This document shows positions 12,400 through 21,600 of a DNA stretch of 64,000 bases, piece after piece. Below the pieces are notes generated by a model. The model worked only from the letters and a program-made list of their open reading frames with translations. It made no database searches and had not been told where the DNA came from. The position numbers and the translations under genes are program-made. Origin of the DNA: Ectopseudomonas mendocina (GTDB lineage Bacteria; Pseudomonadota; Gammaproteobacteria; Pseudomonadales; Pseudomonadaceae). Each line of letters opens with the position of its first letter. The stretch's first letter is position 1. The DNA lies in contig NZ_VRYE01000011.1 of the NCBI RefSeq assembly GCF_008041835.1, positions 150,459 through 214,458 on the forward strand, written 5' to 3'.

Positions 12400-12918
12400 A
12401 TGAGCGAACACAACACATCGCCAGTCAAACCCTGGTACAAGCAGTTCTGGCCCTGGTTCATCCTGTTCCTGTTGGGCTACTCGGTGGTGCAGGGGCTGAC
12501 CCTGCTCACCATCGCCACCAAGAACCCGCCGGGCCTTATTTCGGATGATTACTACGACGTCGGCAAGGGCATCAACCAGTCGCTGGAACGTGAGAAACTG
12601 GCAGAACGCCTGCAGCTGCATGGCGAGCTGGTGCTGGACAACACCACCGGCACCGCGCTGCTGAGCCTGCAGGGCAACAGCCGGCCGCAGCAGATCGTGC
12701 TCAACCTGATCTCGCCGACCCAGCCGGAACGTGACCGCCGGGTGATCCTGCAACCCACTGCTGACGGTCACTACCGTGGTCAGATGGTCGATCAGGTCAG
12801 CGGTCGCCGCTTCGTCGAATTGCTCGGCCAGGAAGGCAGCCAGAACTGGCGCCTGTTCGAGGAAGAAACCATCGCCGATGGCCAGACCATCATGATCGGT
12901 GACAATCCCTCCTACTGA
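12400..12918 (+). CDS. ccoH: CcoH (FixH), cbb3 assembly protein
   Basis: 172-aa FixH-family protein. One N-terminal membrane helix (about residues 14-36, PWFILFLLGYSVVQGLTLLT) is followed by LISDDYYDVGKGINQSLERE, the typical FixH signature, and a periplasmic domain. CcoH stays with the oxidase during maturation. It starts 13 nt after ccoG and ends 8 nt before ccoI. Confidence 0.92.
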   Translation: MSEHNTSPVKPWYKQFWPWFILFLLGYSVVQGLTLLTIATKNPPGLISDDYYDVGKGINQSLEREKLAERLQLHGELVLDNTTGTALLSLQGNSRPQQIVLNLISPTQPERDRRVILQPTADGHYRGQMVDQVSGRRFVELLGQEGSQNWRLFEEETIADGQTIMIGDNPSY

Positions 12919-12926
12919 CCCTGCCG

Positions 12927-15323
12927 ATGCCCGCCCCTACTCCCTGCTACCACTGTGGCCTGCCGGTGCCTGCCGGCAGTCAGTTCAGTGCCGACGTGCT
13001 CGGCCAAGCCCGGCAAATGTGCTGCCCCGGCTGCCAGGCGGTGGCCGAAGCCATCGTCGCCGGCGGGCTTGAGCACTATTACAGCCATCGCAGCGAAAGT
13101 GCCGCCAACCCGCAGGCACTGCCCGCCGAACTGCCTGACGAACTGGCGCTCTACGACCGCAGTGACGTGCAGCAGTCTTTCGTCCAGCACGAAGGCGAAC
13201 TGAGCGAAACCCAATTGCTGATAGAAGGCATCAGTTGCGCCGCCTGCGGCTGGCTGATCGAAAAGCATCTGCGCGGCCTAGCGGGCGTGGCCGAAGCGCA
13301 CCTGAACCTGTCCAACCACCGCCTGCAGGTGCGCTGGCAGGATAGCCGGATACCCTTGAGCCAACTGCTCGCCGAATTGCGCCGCATTGGCTACGCCGCC
13401 CATCCGTGGCGCGCCGACGAGGCGGCCGAGCGCATGGCTGCGGAGAATCGCCGGCGCATGCGCGAGTTGGGTGTGGCCGGGTTGCTGTGGATGCAGGTGA
13501 TGATGGCGACCATGGCCACCTGGCCGGAGTTCAACATCGACCTGTCGCCGGAACTGGACAAGATCCTGCGCTGGACCAGCCTATTCCTCACCACACCTAT
13601 CGTCTTCTACTGTTGCGGCCAGTTCTTCCGCGGTGCCCTGCGCGACCTGCGCACGCGCCACCTGACCATGGACTTATCGGTCTCGCTGGCCATTGGCGGC
13701 GCCTATGTCGCCGGTATCTGGTCGACCATCACCGGCCAGGGCGAGCTGTATTTCGACGCGGTGGGCATGTTCGCCCTGTTCCTGCTCGCCGGCCGCTATC
13801 TGGAGCGGCGTGCGCGTGAACGCACCGCCGCCGCCACCGCGCAACTGGTCAAGTTGCTGCCGGCGTCCTGCCTGCGGCTGGATGCCGACGGTCAGAGCCA
13901 GCGCATTCTGCTGCGCGAACTGCAGGTCGGCGAACAGGTGCTGGTGCAGCCCGGTTCGTTGATTCCCGCTGACGGGCGCATCCTTGCCGGCCAGTCCAGC
14001 GTCGACGAGTCACTGCTGACGGGTGAATACCTGCCTCAGGCACGCGGCATCGGCGACGGCGTCACTGCCGGCACGCTGAATGTCGAAGGCCCGCTGACCG
14101 TCGAGGTACAGGCGCTGGGCGATGCCACGCGCCTATCGGCCATCGTCCGCCTGCTTGAACGCGCGCAGAGCGAGAAACCTCGCCTGGCAGAGATCGCCGA
14201 CCGCGTCTCGCAATGGTTCCTGCTGTTCATTCTCGTGGCGGCTGCCGTGGTCGGCTACGCCTGGTGGGAGATCGACTCCAGCCGCGCCTTCTGGGTCGTG
14301 CTCGCCCTGCTCGTGGCCACCTGCCCTTGCGCGCTGGCCCTGGCCACCCCAACAGCGCTGACCACCGCCACCGGCAGCCTGCACAAGCTGGGCATGCTGC
14401 TGACCCGCGGCCATGTGCTCGAAGGCCTCAACCAGGTCGACACCCTGGTACTGGACAAGACCGGCACACTGACCGAAGGTCGCCTGACGCTCAAGGCTAT
14501 CCACCCGCTGCGCGATCTCGACGAGGGCGATTGCCTGGCGCTGGCGGCTGCACTGGAAAACCGTTCGGAGCACCCCATCGCCCGCGCCTTCAGCCAGGCG
14601 CCGCGCGCTGCGCAATCCGTCGACAGCCATCCGGGTCAGGGCTTGCAGGGCAGCGTCGACGGACGCCTGCTACGCATCGGCGAAGCCAGTTTCGTCTGCG
14701 CCCTGAGCGGCCAGACCGCACCACCGATTGCCAGCGAACACGGCCAGTGGCTGCTGCTGGGCGACGAACAGGGCCCACTGGCCTGGTTCGTCCTCGACGA
14801 CCGCCTGCGTGAAGACGCGCCGGATCTGATCGCCGCGGCACGTGCCCGCGGCTGGAACATTCACCTGCTGTCTGGCGACAGCTCGCCGATGGTGGCCGAA
14901 GTCGCCCGTCAACTGGGCATCGAAGATGCCCGTGGCGGCCTGACTCCGGATGCCAAACTGGCGGTACTCAAACAGCTGCACAGCGAAGGCCGCCGCGTGC
15001 TGATGCTTGGCGATGGCGTCAATGATGTACCAGTGCTGGCCGCTGCCGACATCAGCGTGGCCATGGGTTCGGCCTCGGACCTGGCCAAGACCAGCGCCGA
15101 TGCGGTGCTACTGTCGAACCGCCTGGGCAGCCTGGTCGATGGCCTGACACTGGCCAAACGCACGCGCCGTATCATCATCGAAAACCTGGCCTGGGCGACG
15201 CTGTACAATGGCCTGGTGCTACCCTTCGCAGCCCTGGGTCTGATCACACCGATCTGGGCGGCGGTAGGAATGTCGCTCAGCTCGCTGCTGGTGGTGCTCA
15301 ATGCGCTGCGCCTGAGTCGTTGA
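12927..15323 (+). CDS. ccoI: CcoI (FixI), copper-exporting P-type ATPase for cbb3 assembly
   Basis: 798-aa P1B-type ATPase. The N-terminus has a CYHCGLPVP and CCPGC cysteine region, then a heavy-metal-associated domain with GISCAACG. The metal site in the membrane is TCPCALALATP (about residue 463), the phosphorylation loop DKTGTLTEG (about 510) and the hinge GDGVNDVPV (about 694). It moves Cu(I) to the periplasm for the CcoN CuB site rather than serving bulk copper resistance. Confidence 0.94.
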   Translation: MPAPTPCYHCGLPVPAGSQFSADVLGQARQMCCPGCQAVAEAIVAGGLEHYYSHRSESAANPQALPAELPDELALYDRSDVQQSFVQHEGELSETQLLIEGISCAACGWLIEKHLRGLAGVAEAHLNLSNHRLQVRWQDSRIPLSQLLAELRRIGYAAHPWRADEAAERMAAENRRRMRELGVAGLLWMQVMMATMATWPEFNIDLSPELDKILRWTSLFLTTPIVFYCCGQFFRGALRDLRTRHLTMDLSVSLAIGGAYVAGIWSTITGQGELYFDAVGMFALFLLAGRYLERRARERTAAATAQLVKLLPASCLRLDADGQSQRILLRELQVGEQVLVQPGSLIPADGRILAGQSSVDESLLTGEYLPQARGIGDGVTAGTLNVEGPLTVEVQALGDATRLSAIVRLLERAQSEKPRLAEIADRVSQWFLLFILVAAAVVGYAWWEIDSSRAFWVVLALLVATCPCALALATPTALTTATGSLHKLGMLLTRGHVLEGLNQVDTLVLDKTGTLTEGRLTLKAIHPLRDLDEGDCLALAAALENRSEHPIARAFSQAPRAAQSVDSHPGQGLQGSVDGRLLRIGEASFVCALSGQTAPPIASEHGQWLLLGDEQGPLAWFVLDDRLREDAPDLIAAARARGWNIHLLSGDSSPMVAEVARQLGIEDARGGLTPDAKLAVLKQLHSEGRRVLMLGDGVNDVPVLAAADISVAMGSASDLAKTSADAVLLSNRLGSLVDGLTLAKRTRRIIIENLAWATLYNGLVLPFAALGLITPIWAAVGMSLSSLLVVLNALRLSR

Positions 15324-15369
15324 TGCCAACCAGTTTGCCCCCACAGGCTGCCCTTACACGAGAGATGCC

Positions 15370-15576
15370 ATGTCCGCCCTGTACATCCTGATTCCCGTTG
15401 CCATCGCCCTGGTCGGCTTCGCCATCTGGCTGTTCTTCTGGGCCGTGGACAGCGGCCAGTACGACGACCTCGACGGGCCGGCACACAGCATTCTGTTCGA
15501 CGACGAAGATCCATTGCACAAGGCTGGCGTCGAACAGGTCGAAGAGCAGAACAGGCAGGACAAGCCCGATGCCTGA
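15370..15576 (+). CDS. ccoS: CcoS, cbb3 maturation protein
   Basis: 68-aa protein with one membrane helix (LYILIPVAIALVGFAIWLFF) and the family signature WAVDSGQYDDLDGPAHSILF. CcoS is needed for cofactor insertion in cbb3 oxidase. Last eight bases overlap the next gene. Confidence 0.93.
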   Translation: MSALYILIPVAIALVGFAIWLFFWAVDSGQYDDLDGPAHSILFDDEDPLHKAGVEQVEEQNRQDKPDA

Positions 15577-16252
15577 ACTGGCGCCACTGCTGGTATCGGC
15601 GCTGATTCTCGGCCTGCTCGGCGGCGGCCATTGCCTGGGTATGTGCGGCGGCCTGATGGGCGCCCTGACCCTGGCGATTCCCCCCGAACAACGCAGCAGA
15701 CGCCTGCAACTGCTATTGGCCTACAACCTCGGACGCATCCTCAGCTACGCGCTGGCAGGGTTGCTCCTGGGGCTGGCCGGTTGGGTCGTGGCCGGCAGCC
15801 AGGCCGAGGTCATCATGCGCACGCTGGCGGCGCTGCTGCTGATCGCCATGGGTCTTTATCTTGCCGGCTGGTGGAGCGGACTGACGCGCATCGAAGCACT
15901 GGGCCGTGGCCTGTGGCGACACATTCAACCCCTGACACGCCGCTTCATGCCGGTCACAAGCATCCCCAAGGCAGTGGTGCTGGGTGGTCTCTGGGGCTGG
16001 TTACCGTGCGGGCTGGTGTACAGCACCCTGCTGTGGGCCTCGAGCCAGGGCAATGCCGTCAACAGTGCCCTGCTGATGCTGGCCTTTGGCCTGGGCACCT
16101 GGCCGGTGCTGCTGGCCACCGGTCTGGCGGCAGAACGCATCACCGCGCTGCTGCGCAAACGCGGCGTGCGCATGGCGGGTGGCCTGCTGGTCATCCTGTT
16201 CGGCATCTGGACCCTGCCCGGCCCACACCAGCACTGGCTGATGGGTCACTGA
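15569..16252 (+). CDS. SafE/TauE-family membrane protein linked to cbb3 assembly
   Basis: 227-aa protein with about six membrane helices. It opens MPELAPLLVSALILGLLGGG and has GHCLGMCGGLMGAL, the usual cysteine motif of the COG2836 group found next to ccoS. A second glycine-rich repeat, WGWLPCGLVYSTLLWA, follows. The role is probably in metal trafficking for the oxidase, inferred from context. The frame is open further upstream, but this ATG overlaps the ccoS end by 8 nt as is usual for coupled genes. Confidence 0.85.
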   Translation: MPELAPLLVSALILGLLGGGHCLGMCGGLMGALTLAIPPEQRSRRLQLLLAYNLGRILSYALAGLLLGLAGWVVAGSQAEVIMRTLAALLLIAMGLYLAGWWSGLTRIEALGRGLWRHIQPLTRRFMPVTSIPKAVVLGGLWGWLPCGLVYSTLLWASSQGNAVNSALLMLAFGLGTWPVLLATGLAAERITALLRKRGVRMAGGLLVILFGIWTLPGPHQHWLMGH

Positions 16253-16255
16253 CAC

Positions 16256-16313
16256 GTAGCCCGGATGCAATCCGGGGAACCCTGCAGAGCCTCCCCGGAT
16301 TGCACCCGGCTAC
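16256..16313. repeat. REP palindrome pair
   Basis: GTAGCCCGGATGCAATCCGG (16256-16275) faces CCGGATTGCACCCGGCTAC (16295-16313) in inverted orientation. The same unit recurs at 47743, 48812 and 49689. It lies just after the SafE-like gene and may act as a transcript-end hairpin. Confidence 0.85.
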
Positions 16314-16346
16314 GCAGCGACAACGCATCCGCCGCTCAACACGCCC

Positions 16347-16360
16347 TTGATTCAGGTCAA
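16347..16360 (+). promoter_or_regulatory. Anr box and promoter of hemN
   Basis: TTGATTCAGGTCAA is an Anr/FNR dyad (TTGAT-N4-GTCAA). TAGACT at 16383-16388 is a plausible -10; its implied transcript start near 16395 puts the box centre at about -41.5, the class II activator position. Confidence 0.85.
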
Positions 16361-16418
16361 GGCCATCCCCTGCGCGCATCCCTAGACTGGCAACACAGCC
16401 TGTCCAGGATTATTTCCC

Positions 16419-17801
16419 ATGCTCGACACCCTCCAGTGGGATACCGACCTGATCCGCCGCTACGATCTCGCCGGTCCGCGTTACACCTCCTACCCGACCG
16501 CCGTACAGTTTCACGACGACATCGGCCAGTTCGATCTGCTGCACGCGTTGCGCGACAGCCGCAAGGCCGGGCGTCCGCTGTCGCTGTACGTGCACGTACC
16601 GTTCTGCGCGCACATCTGTTACTACTGTGCCTGCAACAAAGTCATCACCAAGGATCGTGGCCGTGCCCTGCCTTATCTGGAAAAGCTCGAGCGGGAAATC
16701 GAGATCATCAGCCGCTACATCGATCGCAACCAGCCAATCGAGCAACTGCATTTCGGTGGCGGCACGCCAACTTTCCTCAGCCATGACGAGCTGCGCCGCC
16801 TGATGCAGCACCTACGCCAGCACTTCAACCTGCTGGATGACGATTCCGGCGATTACAGCATCGAGATCGATCCGCGCGAGGCCGACTGGTCGACCATGGG
16901 CCTGCTGCGCGAACTGGGCTTCAATCGTGTCAGCCTGGGCGTGCAAGATCTCGATCCCGAGGTGCAACGCGCGGTCAACCGCCTGCAAACCCTGGAGGAA
17001 ACCCGCGCCATCGTCGAGGCAGCGCGCACCCTGCAGTTTCGCTCGGTAAACATCGACCTGATCTACGGCCTGCCCAAGCAAACGCCTGAGCGCTTCGCTC
17101 GCACCGTGGCCGAAATCATTGCCCTGCAACCGGATCGTCTGTCGCTGTTCAACTACGCGCACCTGCCCGAGCGCTTCATGCCGCAACGGCGCATCAGCGC
17201 CGATGACCTGCCCAGCCCGGCGGACAAGCTGGCCATGCTGCAGGCCAGCATCGAGCAGCTGACCCGCGCCGGCTATCGCTACATCGGCATGGATCACTTC
17301 GCCCTGCCCGACGATGAACTGGCCATCGCTCAGGAAGAAGGCACGCTGCAACGCAACTTCCAGGGCTACACCACCCACGGCCATTGCGACCTGATCGGCC
17401 TGGGCGTATCCGCCATCAGCCAGATCGGCGACCTGTACAGCCAGAACGACAGCGATATCACCAGTTACCAGCAGACCCTGGGCAATGGCCAGTTGGCGAC
17501 GCGCCGCGGCCTGCATTGCAATGCCGACGACCGCCTGCGTCGCGCCGTGATTCAGCAACTGATCTGCCATTTCCAACTGCGTTTCGACGACATCGAGCAA
17601 ACGCATGGCGTGGTGTTCCGTGATTATTTCTGCGCCCTGTGGCCGGAGCTGGAGCAACTCGCGGCTGACGGCCTGATCAGCCTCGACGCTCAGGGTATTG
17701 AAGTGCGCCCGGCCGGGCGCCTACTGGTGCGTTCGCTGTGCATGCTGTTCGATCGTTATCTCAACGATCAGGTGCGCCAGCGCTTCTCGCGGGTGATCTG
17801 A
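16419..17801 (+). CDS. hemN: oxygen-independent coproporphyrinogen III oxidase
   Basis: 460-aa radical-SAM enzyme that makes protoporphyrinogen IX in heme synthesis without oxygen. FCAHICYYCAC at about residues 62-72 is the CX3CX2C site for the 4Fe-4S cluster; HFGGGTPTFL follows. Length is close to E. coli HemN. It supplies heme for the neighbouring oxidases at low oxygen and has its own Anr box. Confidence 0.95.
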   Translation: MLDTLQWDTDLIRRYDLAGPRYTSYPTAVQFHDDIGQFDLLHALRDSRKAGRPLSLYVHVPFCAHICYYCACNKVITKDRGRALPYLEKLEREIEIISRYIDRNQPIEQLHFGGGTPTFLSHDELRRLMQHLRQHFNLLDDDSGDYSIEIDPREADWSTMGLLRELGFNRVSLGVQDLDPEVQRAVNRLQTLEETRAIVEAARTLQFRSVNIDLIYGLPKQTPERFARTVAEIIALQPDRLSLFNYAHLPERFMPQRRISADDLPSPADKLAMLQASIEQLTRAGYRYIGMDHFALPDDELAIAQEEGTLQRNFQGYTTHGHCDLIGLGVSAISQIGDLYSQNDSDITSYQQTLGNGQLATRRGLHCNADDRLRRAVIQQLICHFQLRFDDIEQTHGVVFRDYFCALWPELEQLAADGLISLDAQGIEVRPAGRLLVRSLCMLFDRYLNDQVRQRFSRVI

Positions 17802-17808
17802 GCCGGGC

Positions 17809-17838
17809 AAGCGCCCGTTCCGTTACGGGCGCTTCTCA
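17809..17838. terminator. hairpin between hemN and convergent gene
   Basis: Perfect 10-bp stem AAGCGCCCGT (17809-17818) and ACGGGCGCTT (17825-17834) with a 6-nt loop, located between convergent genes, so it probably serves both directions. Confidence 0.7.
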
Positions 17839-18279
17839 ACTCATCGCCAGCAGGCTCGCAGCCTGCATCTGCTCGCTGGAAAGGCCATTGTCACGCATCA
17901 ACTTGATCAGCTGGGCGTTGGCCGAAGTCAGCGCACTGTTGAGCGAGGCCAGCTCGGTCTGCAGCCCTTCCAACTGCTGACGCTTGCCCTCGGCGTCAAG
18001 CCTCTGGTCGCTCATGATGGCCTCGATCTGCGCCTGTTTCTCGACGATCTGTGCACGCAGCTCGCGGATCATCTTGAGCAGATCCCTGATCGCCTGAGGC
18101 AGGTCGCTATCGTCGATATCTTGATGCTTCTCAGACCTGGTCGACATGCCCTTGCCCAGCTCGGACAGGCTCACGCGCAATCCTTCGCGACGCTCCTGCG
18201 CAGTTCGTTCAGCCGTGCTGAACTGTCGTTGAACACCCTGAGCCAGATTCTTCAGTGAACCCAGCGAAGCGATGCGCAT
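17836..18279 (-). CDS. conserved coiled-coil protein
   Basis: 147-aa soluble protein, opening MRIASLGSLKNLAQGVQRQF. Residues about 70-140 are rich in heptad-like Leu/Ile, Gln and Glu (LRAQIVEKQAQIEAIMSDQR and onwards), so a coiled coil is expected. It lies between hemN and anr as in P. aeruginosa (PA1545 position). No function can be assigned. Confidence 0.75.
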   Translation of the reverse strand: MRIASLGSLKNLAQGVQRQFSTAERTAQERREGLRVSLSELGKGMSTRSEKHQDIDDSDLPQAIRDLLKMIRELRAQIVEKQAQIEAIMSDQRLDAEGKRQQLEGLQTELASLNSALTSANAQLIKLMRDNGLSSEQMQAASLLAMS

Positions 18280-18429
18280 TACCCTGCTCCCTGCCTTGAT
18301 CTATCATCTCAGGGTCACATCGGCAGGCCGGGATCAAACTTGAGCAAGCAGTCAGGCTTGCATGGCTGGTCGCAAACCCGCCCCTGCTGTACCCTAAGCG
18401 CCATTGCGTATCTATCAGGAAGCTGAACG

Positions 18430-19164
18430 ATGTCCGAGAGCATTAAGCTGCGTACGCAGCACCAAGCCCATTGCAAGGATTGCAGCCTGGCCAGCTTGTG
18501 CCTCCCGCTCTCGCTGAACATGGAAGACATGGACGCCCTCGACGACATCGTCAAGCGTGGTCGACCGCTGAAAAAAGGCGAATTCCTGTTCCGTCAGGGT
18601 GATTCCTTCGGCTCCGTATTCGCCGTGCGTTCCGGCGCGCTGAAAACCTTCAGCTTGAGCGATGGCGGCGAAGAGCAGATAACCGGCTTCCACCTGCCCA
18701 GCGAGCTGGTCGGCCTGTCCGGGGTCGACGGCGAGCGCTACCCGGTCTCGGCACAGGCGCTGGAAACCACCTCGGTCTGCGAGATTCCCTTCGAGCGCCT
18801 TGACGACCTGGCCCTGCAACTGCCGCAGCTGCGCCGCCAACTGATGCGCATCATGAGCCGTGAGATCCGCGACGATCAGCAGATGATGCTGCTGCTGTCG
18901 AAGAAAACCGCCGACGAACGCATCGCCACTTTCCTGGTCAACCTCTCTGCCCGCTTCCGCGCGCGCGGCTTCTCGGCCAACCAGTTCCGCCTGGCCATGT
19001 CACGCAACGAAATTGGTAACTATTTGGGTCTTGCGGTCGAGACGGTGTCTCGCGTATTTACCCGCTTCCAACAGAACAAGCTGCTCGAAGCCGAAGGCAA
19101 GGAAGTCCACATCCTCGACCCGATCGAGTTGTGTGCATTGGCCGGTGGCAATCTCGACGTTTGA
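18430..19164 (+). CDS. anr: Anr, oxygen-sensing CRP/FNR-family regulator
   Basis: 244-aa global regulator of anaerobic and microaerobic genes. Cys15, Cys18 and Cys24 ([11 protein letters not shown]) plus Cys117 (TTSVCEIPF) match the four ligands of the oxygen-labile 4Fe-4S cluster in FNR. The cyclic-nucleotide-like fold covers about 30-150 and the HTH reads [20 protein letters not shown], with the E-x-x-S-R recognition helix that reads TTGAT half-sites. AGGAAG precedes the ATG. Three boxes of its type lie in this window before ccoN, ccoG and hemN. Confidence 0.96.
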   Translation: MSESIKLRTQHQAHCKDCSLASLCLPLSLNMEDMDALDDIVKRGRPLKKGEFLFRQGDSFGSVFAVRSGALKTFSLSDGGEEQITGFHLPSELVGLSGVDGERYPVSAQALETTSVCEIPFERLDDLALQLPQLRRQLMRIMSREIRDDQQMMLLLSKKTADERIATFLVNLSARFRARGFSANQFRLAMSRNEIGNYLGLAVETVSRVFTRFQQNKLLEAEGKEVHILDPIELCALAGGNLDV

Positions 19165-19207
19165 GTTCGCACGGCTTTCGCGGGCTCAACGCCTTTAGGA
19201 CCCCACG

Positions 19208-19756
19208 ATGATCTTTGACGAATTCAGCATCAAGACCCTGATCCGCCCGGTGGCAGACTTCCCCAAACCGGGCGTGGTGTTTCGCGACATCACCCCGCTG
19301 TTCCAGTCGCCGCGCGCCCTGCGCATGGTCGCCGACAGTTTCATCCAGCGCTATGTGGAGGTTGAATTCAGCCATATCGGCGCCATGGATGCGCGCGGTT
19401 TTCTCATCGGTTCGATCATCGCCTATGAACTGAACAAGCCGCTGGTGCTGTTTCGCAAACAGGGCAAGCTGCCGGCGGATGTGCTCAGCGAGGGCTACCA
19501 GACCGAGTACGGCGAAGCGTTCCTGGAAATACACAATGACAGCCTCTGCGAAGGCGACTCGGTACTGATCTTCGATGACCTGATCGCTACCGGCGGCACC
19601 CTGATCGCCGCAGCCAACCTGGTGCGACGCATGCGCGCCGCGGTCTTCGAGGCCGCCGCGATCATCGACCTGCCGGAGCTGGGCGGCTCGCAGAAACTGC
19701 AGGACGCAGGCATTCCCACCTTCACCCTGACTGCCTTCGCCCTCGACGATCGCTAA
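19208..19756 (+). CDS. apt: adenine phosphoribosyltransferase
   Basis: 182-aa purine salvage enzyme (adenine + PRPP to AMP). Type I PRTase PRPP loop [14 protein letters not shown] near residues 118-131, and [14 protein letters not shown] near the N-terminus, typical of Apt. Follows anr, as in P. aeruginosa. Confidence 0.95.
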   Translation: MIFDEFSIKTLIRPVADFPKPGVVFRDITPLFQSPRALRMVADSFIQRYVEVEFSHIGAMDARGFLIGSIIAYELNKPLVLFRKQGKLPADVLSEGYQTEYGEAFLEIHNDSLCEGDSVLIFDDLIATGGTLIAAANLVRRMRAAVFEAAAIIDLPELGGSQKLQDAGIPTFTLTAFALDDR

Positions 19757-19829
19757 GCCGTCACGCCCGCCGACCGGCCACTGCGACGCGGGCCCTGCCA
19801 GGCCTCACTACAGCCATAGCCAGACTCCC

Positions 19830-20645
19830 ATGCACGAACTCGAACTGAACCCATCCAGCAACTGGCGTCAGCGCCTGGGCGCTATCATGGACGGCGCCAC
19901 CATGCAGCGCCTGGTAACCCTGCTGATCATCATCAATGCGGTCATTCTCGGCCTGCAGACCTCACCCTCGATCATGGCCGACTGGGGCAAACCGCTGCTG
20001 ATCATCGACAGCCTGATCCTCGCCTGCTTCGTCATCGAACTGGCCCTGCGTTTCACTGCGCGTGGCATAGGCTTGCTGCGAGATCCCTGGGCAGTATTCG
20101 ACTGCCTCGTCATTGGCATCGCCCTGGTGCCGGCCAGCGGTCCCTTCGCGGTACTGCGCGCCTTGCGCGTCCTGCGGGTACTGCGCCTGGTGTCGATCAA
20201 CCCAAGCATGCGCAAGGTGGTACAGGCACTGCTCGCCTCGCTGCCGGGCATGGGCAGTATCGTCATGCTGATGGGGCTGGTTTTTTACGTCGCTGCGGTA
20301 ATGGCCACCCAACTGTTCGGTGAAAGTTTCCCGGAATGGTTCGGCAACATCGGCGCCAGCCTCTACACCCTGTTCCAGGTGATGACGCTGGAAAGCTGGT
20401 CGATGGGCATCGTGCGTCCGATCATGGAACAGCATCCGCTGGCCTGGATGTTCTTCGTGCCTTACATCCTCGTCGCGACCTTCATGATGCTCAACCTGTT
20501 CATCGCGGTCATCGTCAACGCCATGCAGAGCACCCATGAATCCAGCGCCGAGGAGCAAGCTGCAGCAGCACGCGAGCAGGCGATTCTCGACGAGCTGCGT
20601 GCACTGCGCAGTGAGGTTGCCGAGCTACGCCGCCAGACGCCCTGA
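19830..20645 (+). CDS. NaVBac-type voltage-gated sodium channel
   Basis: 271-aa single-domain six-helix channel. S1-S3 lie at about 28-102. S4 carries Arg110, Arg113, Arg116 and Arg119 at three-residue spacing (VLRALRVLRVLRLV). The pore filter is TLESWSM at 186-192, the motif of bacterial sodium channels such as NavAb and NavMs, with Glu188 forming the high-field-strength ring; potassium channels have TVGYG instead. The last helix runs about 208-233 and a coiled coil (238-270) would hold the tetramer together. Sodium selectivity is inferred from the filter. Confidence 0.9.
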   Translation: MHELELNPSSNWRQRLGAIMDGATMQRLVTLLIIINAVILGLQTSPSIMADWGKPLLIIDSLILACFVIELALRFTARGIGLLRDPWAVFDCLVIGIALVPASGPFAVLRALRVLRVLRLVSINPSMRKVVQALLASLPGMGSIVMLMGLVFYVAAVMATQLFGESFPEWFGNIGASLYTLFQVMTLESWSMGIVRPIMEQHPLAWMFFVPYILVATFMMLNLFIAVIVNAMQSTHESSAEEQAAAAREQAILDELRALRSEVAELRRQTP

Positions 20646-20701
20646 GCCCCTGGCTGCCGAGCCCGGCAGGCCGATGAGAGCATGGATGCTTCAGCGACCT
20701 G

Positions 20702-20917
20702 CTAGGTATTGCGCCGTAGCGGATCGAGCAACGGTTTGAGACCGTTATGGTCGATCTCCTGCATCAGCGCCAGCAGTTGCCCCAGCTCGCCCTTGGGAAA
20801 CCCCTCACGGGCAAACCAGTTCAGATAGTGCCCCGGCAGATCGGCGATCAGCCGGTCCTTGTACTTGCCATAAGGCATGCGGCGGGTCACCAGGAGTTTC
20901 AGCGCTTCGGGATTCAT
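20702..20917 (-). CDS. DUF3820 small protein
   Basis: 71-aa protein opening MNPEALKLLVTRRMPYGKYK with LIADLPGHYLNWFAREGFP, the pattern of the DUF3820 family, described in Pfam as a putative quorum-sensing-regulated virulence factor. No activity is known. Same strand as the HCCA isomerase gene, which ends 47 nt beyond its start. Confidence 0.82.
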   Translation of the reverse strand: MNPEALKLLVTRRMPYGKYKDRLIADLPGHYLNWFAREGFPKGELGQLLALMQEIDHNGLKPLLDPLRRNT

Positions 20918-20963
20918 CGGTTGCTCAGATAGTCGGAAAATAACGTCACCATTGTGCCAGCTA

Positions 20964-21557
20964 TCAGCTTTTCAGTGCCGCACGCACAAAATCCAGACGA
21001 TCCTGACCAAAGAACATCTCATTACCGACAAAGCAGGTTGGTGCGCCGAATACACCGCGCCTGATCGCTTCATCGGTCGTAGCCTTCAGCGCGTCCTTCA
21101 CTGCCGGCTCGGCGGCCTGCGCCTGTAGCTCAGCCGCATCGAAACCCGCGGCGACCAGCACGTCCGCCACCTTGAGTGGATCACCCAGGTTCACGCCATC
21201 GACCCAGATCGCCCGAAACAGTGCCTGCAAGGCATCGTCGAAACGTTCTGGCTGGCGCAGCTGCAGCGCCACCAGCCAGCGCATCACCGTCAGGGTATTG
21301 ATCGGGAAATACGGGTTGAAGCGCATCGGCACGCCATAGCGCTCGGCAAAGCGCGCCAGGTCGCGAATCATGTAACGCCCCTTGGCCGGAATCATCGCCG
21401 GCGAGGCGTTGCCGGTGGCCTGGAACACGCCGCCGAGCAGCATTGGCCGATAGACCAGCGTTGCCCCGGTTTCGCGACACAGATCAGGCAACTGGGTATG
21501 GGCCAGGTAGGACGCCGGGCTGCCCAGGTCGAAGAAGAACTCCACCGTCTTGCTCAT
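20964..21557 (-). CDS. 2-hydroxychromene-2-carboxylate isomerase family protein
   Basis: 197-aa DsbA-fold protein of the HCCA isomerase/GST-kappa type. VEFFFDLGSPASYLAHTQLP at the N-terminus has the Ser of the glutathione site in place of the DsbA cysteines; YRPMLLGGVFQATGN and GVFGAPTCFVGNEMFFGQDR are typical. ATG 21557 is preferred over GTG 21566 because GAGTGA sits at the right distance. Likely a glutathione-linked isomerase; the substrate is unknown. It lies 43 nt downstream of the SDR gene, probably in one operon. Confidence 0.85.
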   Translation of the reverse strand: MSKTVEFFFDLGSPASYLAHTQLPDLCRETGATLVYRPMLLGGVFQATGNASPAMIPAKGRYMIRDLARFAERYGVPMRFNPYFPINTLTVMRWLVALQLRQPERFDDALQALFRAIWVDGVNLGDPLKVADVLVAAGFDAAELQAQAAEPAVKDALKATTDEAIRRGVFGAPTCFVGNEMFFGQDRLDFVRAALKS

Positions 21558-21600
21558 CAGTTTCACTCGCTCGTTATTGTGATGATGGGTTCAGCGCAGG

